Origin: an uncultured Collinsella sp.
GTDB taxonomy: Bacteria; Actinomycetota; Coriobacteriia; Coriobacteriales; Coriobacteriaceae
Reading direction: 5' to 3'
DNA: 10,485 bases
NCBI GenBank assembly: GCA_900548075.1
Contig: URJD01000048.1
Location: 1-10,485, forward strand
Shown: positions 1-6,504 of the stretch, one piece after another
Layout of the letters: the number at the start of each line of letters is the position of its first letter
Numbering within the stretch: position 1 is the first letter of the stretch
Translations under genes and position numbers: made by a program
The notes under the pieces: model-generated
What the model was told of the DNA's origin: nothing
Database searches by the model: none
Seen by the model: only the letters and a program-made list of their open reading frames with translations

Positions 1-2
1 CC

Positions 3-1064
3 ATGAAGGACATAGCCGCCGAGCTTGGCGTTTCCATCAATACCGTGCACAAGGCCCTGACGGGTAAGGCCGGCGTGAGCGAATCCGTGCGTGCCAAGGT
101 GAATGCCAAGGCCGAGGCCATGGGTTACCACCGCAACACAAGCGCCTCGAGCCTGCGCCGCAAGGATATCAACTTGGTGTTTTGCCTGCCCCGCGCATCG
201 CGCGAGGGGGCGTACTTTTTCCGTTACCTTTGGGAAGGCTGCAACCGCTTTGAGCAGGAGGTCATCGATCAGGGCATTACGGTTGAGCGCGTTGAATTTG
301 GCGTGGGTGGCTACGCCGATGCGCTCGAGCAGATTGATGAGCGTCTGCAGGTAGGCGAGAAGATTGACGGCCTGCTTGCCTATGTTCCGGGCGATGACCG
401 CGCAACCGAGCTCTTGAGGCAGATTGCCGAGGCGGGCGTGACAATCGAGCTCGTAGACGGCGACCGCCCGCACCTCGATCGCCTGGGTGCCAGTCTGGCG
501 GACTATTCCGCGGCGGGCAGTCTTATGGCGGAGCAGGCGGCAAATCTGGTCCACGCTTCTGGGGTTGACGCCCGCGTGCTCCTGTTGGTGGGCGACCCCT
601 ATACCGATTCACACTACCTGACCGCCCGCGCCTTTCATAATTACCTGCGCGAACACGATATTCCATGGCAGGTTGAGGACCTTGCCGGCGCCCATGCGCA
701 AGTTAAACAGCTCGAGCGCGAGCTTGAGCAGCGCTTGAGTGCGCCGGATGCTCCCGAGCTCATCTGTAGCGTTTTTGCCGTTGGTTCCGAGGTGGTCGCC
801 GACGCGCTTGTTTCAAGCGGCAAGGCCGGCAAGGTCATGGTAATCGGCAACGACCTGTTCCCCGAGAGCGCCTTGGCCTTGCGCCGTGGCATCTTTACCA
901 ATATTGTCTATAAGGACCCGGTGAGCCTGGCCTACCGTGGCGCCAAGACCTTGGGTGAGTATCTGCTGTGGGGTAAAACTCCGGCGGAGCCCGTGCAGAA
1001 GGGTGCTGTGGAGATGGTGTTTGCCAGCAACGTCGACCGCTACTGCGAGCTTGCGGGAATTTAG
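3..1064 (+). CDS. LacI-family transcriptional regulator, likely repressor of the galacturonate genes (5' end may be incomplete)
   Basis: Seen: residues 1-26 form a LacI-type helix-turn-helix (MKDIAAELGVSINTVHKALTG), followed by a hinge around residues 41-54 (GYHRNTSASSLRRK). Leu51 sits where family members insert a leucine into the operator's minor groove. The rest (to 353 aa) resembles a periplasmic-binding-protein-like effector domain, including GNDLFPES and a late IVYKDP segment. Known of the family: dimers bind palindromes with a central CG and release them, or more rarely bind better, on sugar binding. Inferred: it controls the uxaCBA and transporter promoters, both of which carry GTGAACGTTCAC palindromes with a central CG. 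Start: the ATG at 3 has only two bases before it, so no ribosome site can be judged. Many relatives have a few residues before MKDIA, so the true start may lie outside the window. The ligand is not deducible from sequence; a galacturonate-derived sugar acid is the contextual guess. Confidence 0.85.
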   Translation: MKDIAAELGVSINTVHKALTGKAGVSESVRAKVNAKAEAMGYHRNTSASSLRRKDINLVFCLPRASREGAYFFRYLWEGCNRFEQEVIDQGITVERVEFGVGGYADALEQIDERLQVGEKIDGLLAYVPGDDRATELLRQIAEAGVTIELVDGDRPHLDRLGASLADYSAAGSLMAEQAANLVHASGVDARVLLLVGDPYTDSHYLTARAFHNYLREHDIPWQVEDLAGAHAQVKQLERELEQRLSAPDAPELICSVFAVGSEVVADALVSSGKAGKVMVIGNDLFPESALALRRGIFTNIVYKDPVSLAYRGAKTLGEYLLWGKTPAEPVQKGAVEMVFASNVDRYCELAGI

Positions 1065-1067
1065 CCG

Positions 1068-1117
1068 TTTAGTCAGGTACCCCCTCTTGCGACGTGCATT
1101 TTTTGGAGTATTCAGCA
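1068..1117 (+). repeat. Left copy of a ~50-nt inverted repeat
   Basis: This copy begins 4 bases after the regulator's stop codon. Its last 25 bases (1093-1117, containing GTGCATTTTTTGGAGTATTC) match the reverse complement of 1261-1285 at 24 of 25 positions. The preceding 25 bases match the reverse complement of 1286-1310 at about 15 of 25, so the similarity spans about 50 ungapped bases. Its function is unknown. Candidates are a dispersed palindromic repeat, the remains of a small mobile element, or one arm of a long stem. Confidence 0.7.
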
Positions 1118-1156
1118 ATGGCGTGTCCCGAAAGAGGTTAGGACGACTGTTTTAAG

Positions 1157-1197
1157 TGCCCCCGATGGCGTAATTCGCCATCGGGGGCATTTATTTA
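1157..1197 (+). terminator. Rho-independent terminator after the LacI-family gene
   Basis: A perfect 14-bp stem (TGCCCCCGATGGCG at 1157-1170 with its complement at 1176-1189) encloses a 5-nt loop and is followed by TTTATTTA. It should end transcription of the regulator gene about 95 bases past the stop codon. It also insulates the regulator from the uxaC promoter downstream. The two 50-nt repeats flank it. Confidence 0.85.
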
Positions 1198-1260
1198 TGC
1201 CGATTGGGCGCAATATGAGCATCAGATAGGGCTTCGAAGACGGTGCACGGTGCGCTCCGA

Positions 1261-1310
1261 TGCTGAATACTCCCAAAAATGCACGGCGGAACATGACCCA
1301 CCTGGCCAAA
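1261..1310 (-). repeat. Right copy of the ~50-nt inverted repeat
   Basis: This is the inverted partner of 1068-1117, with a near-identical 25-base core at 1261-1285 and a diverged outer half at 1286-1310. The interval 1118-1260 between the copies holds the terminator and about 60 bases (1198-1260) in which I see nothing recognisable. From 1311 to 1376 I also see no gene or clear signal. Confidence 0.7.
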
Positions 1311-1376
1311 GCGCTCAAGTTCGGTATTCGGGGACGCCTGCCAATTCGCAATACATACAAGTCACGGCTCCAGTAA

Positions 1377-1404
1377 CCGTTGAACGGGCAAAATCGACCG
1401 TTCA
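1377..1404 (+). promoter_or_regulatory. Conserved upstream element of the uxaC promoter
   Basis: CCGTTGAACGG (1377-1387, itself a palindrome around one central base) is followed after exactly 10 bases by CCGTTCA (1398-1404). TGAACGG and CCGTTCA thus form an inverted repeat. The same arrangement with the same 10-base gap occurs at 6326-6353 before the transporter. Relative to the predicted start site it lies at about -86 to -59. It may bind a second, activator-type regulator, or it may be a pair of separated half-sites for the LacI-type protein, since CGTTCA also occurs in the main operator. Confidence 0.55.
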
Positions 1405-1417
1405 CCCCATGGTGGTT

Positions 1418-1433
1418 AGGTGAACGTTCACCT
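1418..1433 (+). promoter_or_regulatory. Operator 1 of uxaC (LacI-type palindrome)
   Basis: AGGTGAACGTTCACCT is a perfect 16-base palindrome with a central CG, the typical shape of a LacI-family operator. It overlaps the predicted -35 hexamer at 1427-1432, so a bound repressor would block RNA polymerase. The same 12-base core recurs at 1458 and at 6368. Confidence 0.8.
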
Positions 1434-1456
1434 TTTAAGTCGCAATGAATTAGTAT
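1427..1456 (+). promoter_or_regulatory. Predicted promoter of the uxaCBA operon
   Basis: The proposed -35 is TTCACC (1427-1432) and the proposed -10 is TAGTAT (1451-1456), 18 bases apart, giving a start near 1463. Neither hexamer is a consensus match, but the transporter promoter has the same TTCACC -35 inside the same operator, with a 17-base spacer. The untranslated leader would be about 60 bases and contains a small hairpin (GCGCA/TGCGC at 1484-1496). Confidence 0.55.
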
Positions 1457-1457
1457 A

Positions 1458-1469
1458 GTGAACGTTCAC
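1458..1469 (+). promoter_or_regulatory. Operator 2 of uxaC, over the predicted transcription start
   Basis: GTGAACGTTCAC is a perfect 12-base palindrome, 38 bp centre-to-centre from operator 1. It lies just after the predicted -10 and covers the predicted start site, a classic repression position. A pair of close operators suggests cooperative binding by two dimers. Confidence 0.8.
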
Positions 1470-1523
1470 CTAGAGGATAACGAGCGCATCGTGCGCCCGC
1501 TCCGCCAACAAAGGGGTTGTTTG

Positions 1524-2951
1524 ATGAAAAACTTCATGGACGATCAGGATTTCCTGCTGAGCACCAAAACCGGTGAGGAGCTGTTCCACAACTTTGCCGA
1601 GGGCATGCCCATCGTTGACTACCACTGCCACATTTCTCCCAAGGAGATCTGGGACGACAAGCGTTTTGAGAACATCACCGAGGTTTGGCTGGGCGGTGAC
1701 CACTACAAGTGGCGCCTGATGCGTGCCAACGGCGTCGGCGAGCGCTTCATTACCGGCGATGCCCCTGCTCGCGAGAAGTTCCAGAAGTGGGCCGAGACCC
1801 TGGGCCGTTGCGTGGGCAACCCCGTCTTTGAGTGGAGCCACCTGGAGCTTAAGCGTTACTTTGGCTACGAGGGCGTCCTGAACGGCAAAACCGCTCAGGA
1901 GGTCTGGGACCTTGCCAACGCCAAGCTCGCTGAGGCCAGCTTTACCTGCCGCAACCTCATCAAGCAGTCCAACGTCCGCATGATCTGCACTACCGACGAC
2001 CCCGCCGACAGCTTTGAGTGGCACAAGAAGATTGCCGCCGACGACAGTTTTGACGTTCAGGTCGTTCCCGCCATGCGCCCCGATGCCGCCCTGCGCATCG
2101 AGCGTGGCCAGGAGTTCGCCGACTACTGCAAGCATCTCTCCGAGGTTGCTGGCGTTGAGATCAGCGACTTCGAGGGCATGAAGGCCGCCATCTCCAAGCG
2201 CTACGACGTTGCCCACGAGCTGGGCTGCCGCGCTTCCGACCACGCGCTCGACTACGTTATGTACGCTCCGGCTACCGCCGACGAGATCGAGGCCATCTTT
2301 GCCAAGGGCCTTGCCGCCGAGCCGCTTACCGAGGACGAGGTCCTCAAGTACAAGACGGCCTTTATGCAGTTCGTCGCCGGCGAGTATGTCCGCCTTGGCT
2401 GGGCCATGCAGCTGCACTTTGGCTGCAAGCGTGACAACAACCGCGCTATGTTCGCCAAGCTCGGTCCCGACACCGGCTACGACTGCATCTCCAACTACAC
2501 GCCGTCCGACCAGTTGGCCGATTTCCTCAACTCCATCCAGGAGGCCACGGGTCTGCCCAAGACCATTCTGTACAGCCTGAACCCCATCGACAACACCATG
2601 ATCGATACCGTGATGGGCTGCTTCCAGGAGGCTCCGACCGCCGGTAAGATCCAGAACGGCTCCGCCTGGTGGTTCAACGACAACGAGGTCGGTATGCGCG
2701 AGCAGCTCACGGCTCTGGCTAACGAGGGCGTGCTGGGCAACTTTGTGGGCATGCTTACCGATTCCCGCTCCTTCCTGTCCTACCCGCGTCATGAGTACTT
2801 CCGTCGCGTGCTGTGCGGTGTGATCGGCGAGTGGGTCGAGCAGGGCAAGTATCCGGCCGACATGGAGCTGCTGGGAGCCATCGTGCGCGACATCAGCTAC
2901 AACAACGCGGTCCGCTACTTTGGCTTTGACCTGGATACCGTCGAGGCCTAA
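1524..2951 (+). CDS. uxaC: Uronate (glucuronate/galacturonate) isomerase UxaC
   Basis: Cytoplasmic enzyme that isomerises D-galacturonate to D-tagaturonate (and D-glucuronate to D-fructuronate), the first step of uronate breakdown. Seen: 475 aa, close to the family's ~470. The family's metal-site motif is DYHCH at 32-36. Other hallmark segments are TTDDP at 156-160, MQLHFG at 295-300, SAWWFND at 380-386 and TDSRSFLSY from 412. Start: the ATG at 1524 follows AAGGGG (1511-1516) at 7 bases and gives a family-like N-terminus. An in-frame GTG at 1458 is rejected because it lies inside an operator. It is the first gene of an apparent operon with uxaB and uxaA, controlled by the palindromes upstream. 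The uxaA and uxaB neighbours point to galacturonate as the main substrate. Confidence 0.95.
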   Translation: MKNFMDDQDFLLSTKTGEELFHNFAEGMPIVDYHCHISPKEIWDDKRFENITEVWLGGDHYKWRLMRANGVGERFITGDAPAREKFQKWAETLGRCVGNPVFEWSHLELKRYFGYEGVLNGKTAQEVWDLANAKLAEASFTCRNLIKQSNVRMICTTDDPADSFEWHKKIAADDSFDVQVVPAMRPDAALRIERGQEFADYCKHLSEVAGVEISDFEGMKAAISKRYDVAHELGCRASDHALDYVMYAPATADEIEAIFAKGLAAEPLTEDEVLKYKTAFMQFVAGEYVRLGWAMQLHFGCKRDNNRAMFAKLGPDTGYDCISNYTPSDQLADFLNSIQEATGLPKTILYSLNPIDNTMIDTVMGCFQEAPTAGKIQNGSAWWFNDNEVGMREQLTALANEGVLGNFVGMLTDSRSFLSYPRHEYFRRVLCGVIGEWVEQGKYPADMELLGAIVRDISYNNAVRYFGFDLDTVEA

Positions 2952-2975
2952 ACCCGCATCGAATCACACCGAACT

Positions 2976-3011
2976 CGGGAGCGCCGTTGCCACACGCGGC
3001 GCCCCCGTTTT
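2976..3011 (+). terminator. Intergenic hairpin between uxaC and uxaB (possible partial terminator)
   Basis: The stem pairs 2976-2986 (CGGGAGCGCCG) with 2997-3007 (CGGCGCCCCCG), 10 of 11 positions paired, with a 10-nt loop, followed by only TTTT. The short T-run suggests partial termination or mRNA stabilisation rather than a full stop, because uxaB follows at once and no other promoter was recognised. Confidence 0.5.
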
Positions 3012-3047
3012 GCCTGCACGCTAACAGCAATCTAAGGAGAGACATCG

Positions 3048-4562
3048 ATGGAGAACATCAGCTACGAGACGCTCGAGAAGATCGGCTACAAGGGCTACCT
3101 GCTGCCCAAGGACGCGCCCGAGAAGGTTCTGCAGTTTGGCGAGGGCAATTTCCTGCGCGCCTTCGTCGACCGCTTCTTTGACATGGGCAACGAGGCAACC
3201 GGCTGGAACGGCAAGGTTGTCATGGTCCAGCCCATCAGCGGTGCCTTTGGCTTTGCCGACGGCATTAACGCTCAGGATGACCTGTACACCGTGCTGGTGC
3301 GCGGCAAGGAGAACGGCAACACGGTCGACGAGTCCCGCGTGATCAGCGCCTGCAGCCGCTGCCTCAATCCGTATCGCGAGGACGACTACCGCGCCATGAT
3401 GGAGGTCGCCGTCTCCGACGATTTGGAGATTATCGTCTCCAACACCACCGAGGCCGGTATCGCCTACGATCCGTCCTGCAAGGCCGACGACATGCCGCCC
3501 GCGAGCTTCCCCGCCAAGCTTGCCCAGGTGCTCCACACCCGCTGGGCCGCCGGCAAGCCGGGCGTCATCGTGCTCGCCTGTGAGCTCATCGATCACAACG
3601 GCGAGGAGCTGCTGCGCATCATGAACCAGTACGTGAGCGACTGGGGCTGGGAGGACGAGTTTGCGCAGTGGATGGCCAACGACTGCACCGTCTGCACCAC
3701 GCTCGTCGACACTATCGTCCCCGGCCGTATCCGCGACCCCAAGGAGGCCGCTGCCGTGGCCGAGCGCCTGGGCTACGAGGATCCCTTCCTGGCCGTGCGC
3801 GAGCCCTTCCAGATGTGGGGTATCCAGGGCGATGAGTCGCTCAAGGAGCGTCTGCCCTTCGTGGAGGCCGGCCTGCCGGGTGTCTTTGTGACCCCCGATG
3901 TCACCCCGTACAAGAAGCGCAAGGTCCGCATCCTCAACGGCGCCCACACTGCCTTTGTTCCGGGCTCCTGGGTTGCCGGCTTTGACATCGTGCGCGATTG
4001 CATGCACGACGAGACCGTCCGTGGCTTCATGAACACCATGCTCTACGACGAGGTCATCCCGACGCTTGCCGCCGATCTGGATGTCGAGGACTGCAAGGCC
4101 TTTGCCGCCGCCGTCGAGAACCGCTTCGACAACCCGTTTATCGACCACGCGCTGCTCTCCATTTGCCTCAACTCAACCGCCAAATGGCGTGCTCGCGACC
4201 TGCCCACGCTCAAGGACTATGTTGCCGAGACCGGCAACCTGCCCAAGTGCCTGGCGACGAGCCTCGCTACGCTCATTGCCTTCTATACGCAGGAGCTCGT
4301 TGCTCGCGAGGGCGATGGCCTGCACCTGCGCCGCGCCGACGGCACCGAGTACACCGCTCAGGACGATGCCTTCGTGCTCGATTTCTACGCCGCCCACGCC
4401 GGTGCAGACGATGCCGAGCTGGTGCACGACGTGCTCAGCAACGAGCAGATGTGGGGCGAGGACCTTACGCAGATCGCCGGCCTTGAGGAGTTTGTCGTCA
4501 ACGCGCTTGCCGTTGTGCGCGCCGAGGGCGCCAAGCAGGCATTTGCCAACGCCCAGGCCTAA
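3048..4562 (+). CDS. uxaB: Tagaturonate reductase (altronate oxidoreductase) UxaB
   Basis: NADH-dependent cytoplasmic enzyme that reduces D-tagaturonate to D-altronate. Seen: 504 aa (about 480 in E. coli) of the mannitol dehydrogenase/polyol reductase family. An N-terminal nucleotide-binding motif reads FGEGNF at 30-35, inside the UxaB-like phrase VLQFGEGNFLRAFVD. NTTEAGI begins at 132 and CELID at 178. The C-terminal catalytic segment YKKRKVRILNGAHT spans 288-301 and includes the conserved lysine, asparagine and histidine of the family. Start: the ATG at 3048 lies 8 bases after AAGGAG (3034-3039), a strong ribosome site. It lies 96 bases after uxaC and before uxaA, fitting the isomerase-reductase-dehydratase order. 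The alternative, fructuronate reductase UxuB, is less likely because the next gene is altronate rather than mannonate dehydratase. Confidence 0.92.
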   Translation: MENISYETLEKIGYKGYLLPKDAPEKVLQFGEGNFLRAFVDRFFDMGNEATGWNGKVVMVQPISGAFGFADGINAQDDLYTVLVRGKENGNTVDESRVISACSRCLNPYREDDYRAMMEVAVSDDLEIIVSNTTEAGIAYDPSCKADDMPPASFPAKLAQVLHTRWAAGKPGVIVLACELIDHNGEELLRIMNQYVSDWGWEDEFAQWMANDCTVCTTLVDTIVPGRIRDPKEAAAVAERLGYEDPFLAVREPFQMWGIQGDESLKERLPFVEAGLPGVFVTPDVTPYKKRKVRILNGAHTAFVPGSWVAGFDIVRDCMHDETVRGFMNTMLYDEVIPTLAADLDVEDCKAFAAAVENRFDNPFIDHALLSICLNSTAKWRARDLPTLKDYVAETGNLPKCLATSLATLIAFYTQELVAREGDGLHLRRADGTEYTAQDDAFVLDFYAAHAGADDAELVHDVLSNEQMWGEDLTQIAGLEEFVVNALAVVRAEGAKQAFANAQA

Positions 4563-4572
4563 ATCCTTCTGT

Positions 4573-4598
4573 GCGCCCGCCGGGCAACTGGCGGGCGC
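4573..4598 (+). other. GC-rich hairpin between uxaB and uxaA
   Basis: A perfect 9-bp stem (GCGCCCGCC at 4573-4581 with GGCGGGCGC at 4590-4598) has an 8-nt loop. There is no T-run after it, so it is unlikely to be an efficient intrinsic terminator. It may protect the 3' end of a processed uxaCB message or modulate read-through into uxaA. Confidence 0.5.
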
Positions 4599-4640
4599 CC
4601 GCTGACTTCTGCTCAACCTGTAGGGTTAGGACTCTTTGTA

Positions 4641-6125
4641 ATGAATACTATCCAGATCAATCCGGCCGACAACGTGATCGTCGCGCTGTCGCCGCTTGCC
4701 AAGGGCACCGCCGTCGCGGTTCCCGGGGTGGGCGAGGTCGTTGCCGCGGAGGATATTCCGCAGGGCCACAAGATGGCCGTGCGTGCCATTGCGGCGGGGG
4801 AGGACGTCGTCAAGTACGGTCTTCCTATCGGTCACGTGACGGGCGACATCCAGCCCGGTCAGTGGCTTCATACTCATAACGTCAAGACTAACCTTTCGGG
4901 CGAGGTCGAGTACGCTTACAACCCGACGCATCCGGTCGTTGAGCCGGTTGAGCCCGAGACCTTTATGGGCTTCCGCCGCGCTGACGGCCGCGCCGCCACG
5001 CGCAACGAGCTGTGGATCATCCCCACGGTCGGCTGCGTCAACGAGGTCGCACGTGCCATGTGCGAGCAGGCTCAGGATCTGGTCGAGGGCTCGCTGGAGG
5101 GCGTTTACTACTTCCCGCATCCCTTTGGCTGCTCGCAGACCGGTGCCGACCATGCCCAGACGCGCCGTCTGCTGGTGGCGCTCTCGCGTCACGCAAACGC
5201 TGCGGGTGTGCTGTTCCTGTCCCTCGGTTGCGAAAACTGCACGCACCAGCAGGTACTCGACGAGCTCGGTGACTTCGATCGCGAGCGCGTTCGATTCCTC
5301 GCCTGCCAGGATGTAGCCGACGAGCAGGTCGAGGGTCACAAGATCCTGTCCGAGCTTGCCGACCTGGCCAAGCAGGCCAAGCGTGAGCCCATTCCTGCCT
5401 CCGAGCTGGTCATTGGCCTTAAGTGCGGCGGCTCTGACGGTCTTTCGGGCATTACCGCCAACCCCACGATCGGTCGCGTGAGCGATATGGTCGTCGCCCG
5501 CGGCGGCACGTCGGTGCTCACCGAGGTTCCCGAGATGTTTGGCGCGGAGAGCATTCTGCTCGATCGCTGTGAGAGCCAGGACGTCTTTAACGCAGCTGCC
5601 GACATGCTCAACGGCTTTAAGGACTACTTTATCAGCCACGGGGAGGTCGTCTATGAGAACCCGAGCCCCGGCAACAAGGACGGCGGCATTACCACGCTCG
5701 AGGACAAGAGCTGCGGCTGCGTGCAAAAGGGCGGATCTGCCCCCATCGTCGACGTGCTGCCGTATGCCGGTCAGGCTACCAAGCATGGCCTGAACATGCT
5801 GTGCGGCCCGGGTAACGACATGGTATCCACCACGGCCCTGACGGCTGCCGGCTGCCACGTAATCCTGTTCTCGACCGGCCGCGGCACGCCGTTTGGCGCA
5901 CCGGCGCCTACACTCAAGGTGTTCACCAACCAGCGTCTGTGCGACCACAAGGCCAACTGGATGGACTTTAACGCCGGCGTGGTCGCCACGGGCGAGCGTA
6001 CGCTCGACGAGGCTGCCCACGACCTGTACCAGCTGGTGCTAGAGACGGCGAGCGGCAAGCTTACGAGTGCCGAGCGCCGCGGCTGTCACGAGATCAGCAT
6101 CTGGAAGGACGGCGTCTGCCTGTAG
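4641..6125 (+). CDS. uxaA: Altronate dehydratase UxaA
   Basis: Iron-dependent cytoplasmic dehydratase converting D-altronate to 2-keto-3-deoxy-D-gluconate. Seen: 494 aa, essentially the family's full length (~495). It has an N-terminal SAF-type domain (about residues 10-75) and a large catalytic domain beginning near GFRRADGRAATRN. Conserved cysteine-containing segments are GCSQTG at 163-168, LGCENC at 195-200, KCGGSDG at 261-267 and CGC at 358-360, and there is a late STGRGTPFG from 411. Start: the ATG at 4641 has only a weak upstream purine stretch (AGGA at 4628-4631), so translation may be less efficient than for uxaB. It is the last gene of the operon, 78 bases after uxaB, and is closed by a strong terminator. 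The garD-type galactarate dehydratases are related, but length, context and motifs favour UxaA. Confidence 0.94.
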   Translation: MNTIQINPADNVIVALSPLAKGTAVAVPGVGEVVAAEDIPQGHKMAVRAIAAGEDVVKYGLPIGHVTGDIQPGQWLHTHNVKTNLSGEVEYAYNPTHPVVEPVEPETFMGFRRADGRAATRNELWIIPTVGCVNEVARAMCEQAQDLVEGSLEGVYYFPHPFGCSQTGADHAQTRRLLVALSRHANAAGVLFLSLGCENCTHQQVLDELGDFDRERVRFLACQDVADEQVEGHKILSELADLAKQAKREPIPASELVIGLKCGGSDGLSGITANPTIGRVSDMVVARGGTSVLTEVPEMFGAESILLDRCESQDVFNAAADMLNGFKDYFISHGEVVYENPSPGNKDGGITTLEDKSCGCVQKGGSAPIVDVLPYAGQATKHGLNMLCGPGNDMVSTTALTAAGCHVILFSTGRGTPFGAPAPTLKVFTNQRLCDHKANWMDFNAGVVATGERTLDEAAHDLYQLVLETASGKLTSAERRGCHEISIWKDGVCL

Positions 6126-6157
6126 CGGTAAATGGGTTCGCATAGGGCGCTATTGAC

Positions 6158-6200
6158 CATGGCCCCGTCGGGAGTGTTCCCGGCGGGGCCATGTTTGTTC
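6158..6200 (+). terminator. Strong rho-independent terminator after uxaA
   Basis: A 16-bp stem (6158-6173 with 6178-6193, one G-U pair) encloses a 4-nt loop and is followed by TTTGTTC. It ends the uxaCBA operon 33 bases after the stop codon. From 6201 to 6247 I see nothing recognisable. Confidence 0.85.
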
Positions 6201-6247
6201 TGTCTGTTCGGGCGTGTCTTTCTGAGGGTACGGGAGCGGCGAAAACA

Positions 6248-6259
6248 ATAAACGTTCAC
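6248..6259 (+). promoter_or_regulatory. Distal operator-like site upstream of the transporter promoter
   Basis: ATAAACGTTCAC matches the GTGAACGTTCAC operator at 10 of 12 positions, with an intact right half followed by CT. Its centre is exactly 120 bp upstream of the main operator at 6368-6379. A distal auxiliary operator permitting DNA looping is a reasonable reading; a chance half-site is possible. Confidence 0.5.
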
Positions 6260-6325
6260 CTAATCGACCTCAAATTTAAACCCACTCAATACCCATGTAA
6301 TCGTGATTTTTTTCAAGTCAGATGT

Positions 6326-6353
6326 CCGTTTAACGGCAAAAAACGACCGTTCA
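6326..6353 (+). promoter_or_regulatory. Conserved upstream element of the transporter promoter
   Basis: CCGTTTAACGG (6326-6336), a 10-base gap rich in A, then CCGTTCA (6347-6353). This matches the element at 1377-1404 in both sequence and spacing. It lies 14 bases before the main operator here and 15 before the GTGAAC core there. Predicted position is about -84 to -57. It may be an activator site or spaced half-operators. Confidence 0.55.
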
Positions 6354-6367
6354 AGGATAATATACAA

Positions 6368-6379
6368 GTGAACGTTCAC
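6368..6379 (+). promoter_or_regulatory. Main operator of the transporter promoter
   Basis: GTGAACGTTCAC is a perfect palindrome identical to the uxaC operator core. It overlaps the predicted -35 at 6375-6380, as operator 1 does at uxaC, implying control by the same regulator. Confidence 0.8.
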
Positions 6380-6403
6380 CTATCATACGCAATCGCGCAT
6401 AAT
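6375..6403 (+). promoter_or_regulatory. Predicted promoter of the GPH transporter gene
   Basis: TTCACC (6375-6380) and CATAAT (6398-6403) are 17 bases apart, with a start expected near 6410. The leader of about 95 bases contains a 7-bp hairpin with a 3-nt loop (TGTCTTG/CAAGACA at 6465-6481), 23 bases before the start codon, of unknown role. Confidence 0.6.
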
Positions 6404-6407
6404 CTAG

Positions 6408-6419
6408 CTAAACGTTCAC
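6408..6419 (+). promoter_or_regulatory. Start-site operator of the transporter promoter
   Basis: CTAAACGTTCAC matches the operator core at 10 of 12 positions, with a perfect right half. It lies 40 bp centre-to-centre after the main operator and covers the predicted start site, mirroring operator 2 at uxaC. It is weaker than the perfect palindrome. Confidence 0.6.
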
Positions 6420-6504
6420 CCTACGAGTGGGCGATATGCAGACAGACATCGGTATGGACTCCAATGTCTTGTTACAAGACAATCGAGAAAAGAGAGGGAG
6501 CTCG

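Noticed and set aside
1112..1405. A 97-codon - strand frame in the gap between the regulator and uxaC
   Set aside because: It spans the terminator, the repeat and the upstream element, has no recognisable domain, and its only notable stretch is the repeat core. Kept as a repeat, not a gene.
1458..1523. An upstream GTG start for uxaC adding 22 residues
   Set aside because: The GTG is part of a perfect operator palindrome at the predicted transcription start. The ATG at 1524 has a good ribosome site and a family-like N-terminus.
1470..6020. Long - strand open frames opposite uxaC (1470-2792), uxaB (3021-4148) and uxaA (4626-6020)
   Set aside because: These are mirror frames of strongly coding genes. 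Their products are repetitive Val/Gly/Ala/Leu-rich sequences without domains or plausible ribosome sites.
6427..6504. An upstream GTG start for the transporter adding 26 residues
   Set aside because: The added residues are hydrophilic and not typical of the family. The ATG at 6505 has a purine-rich ribosome site directly before it.
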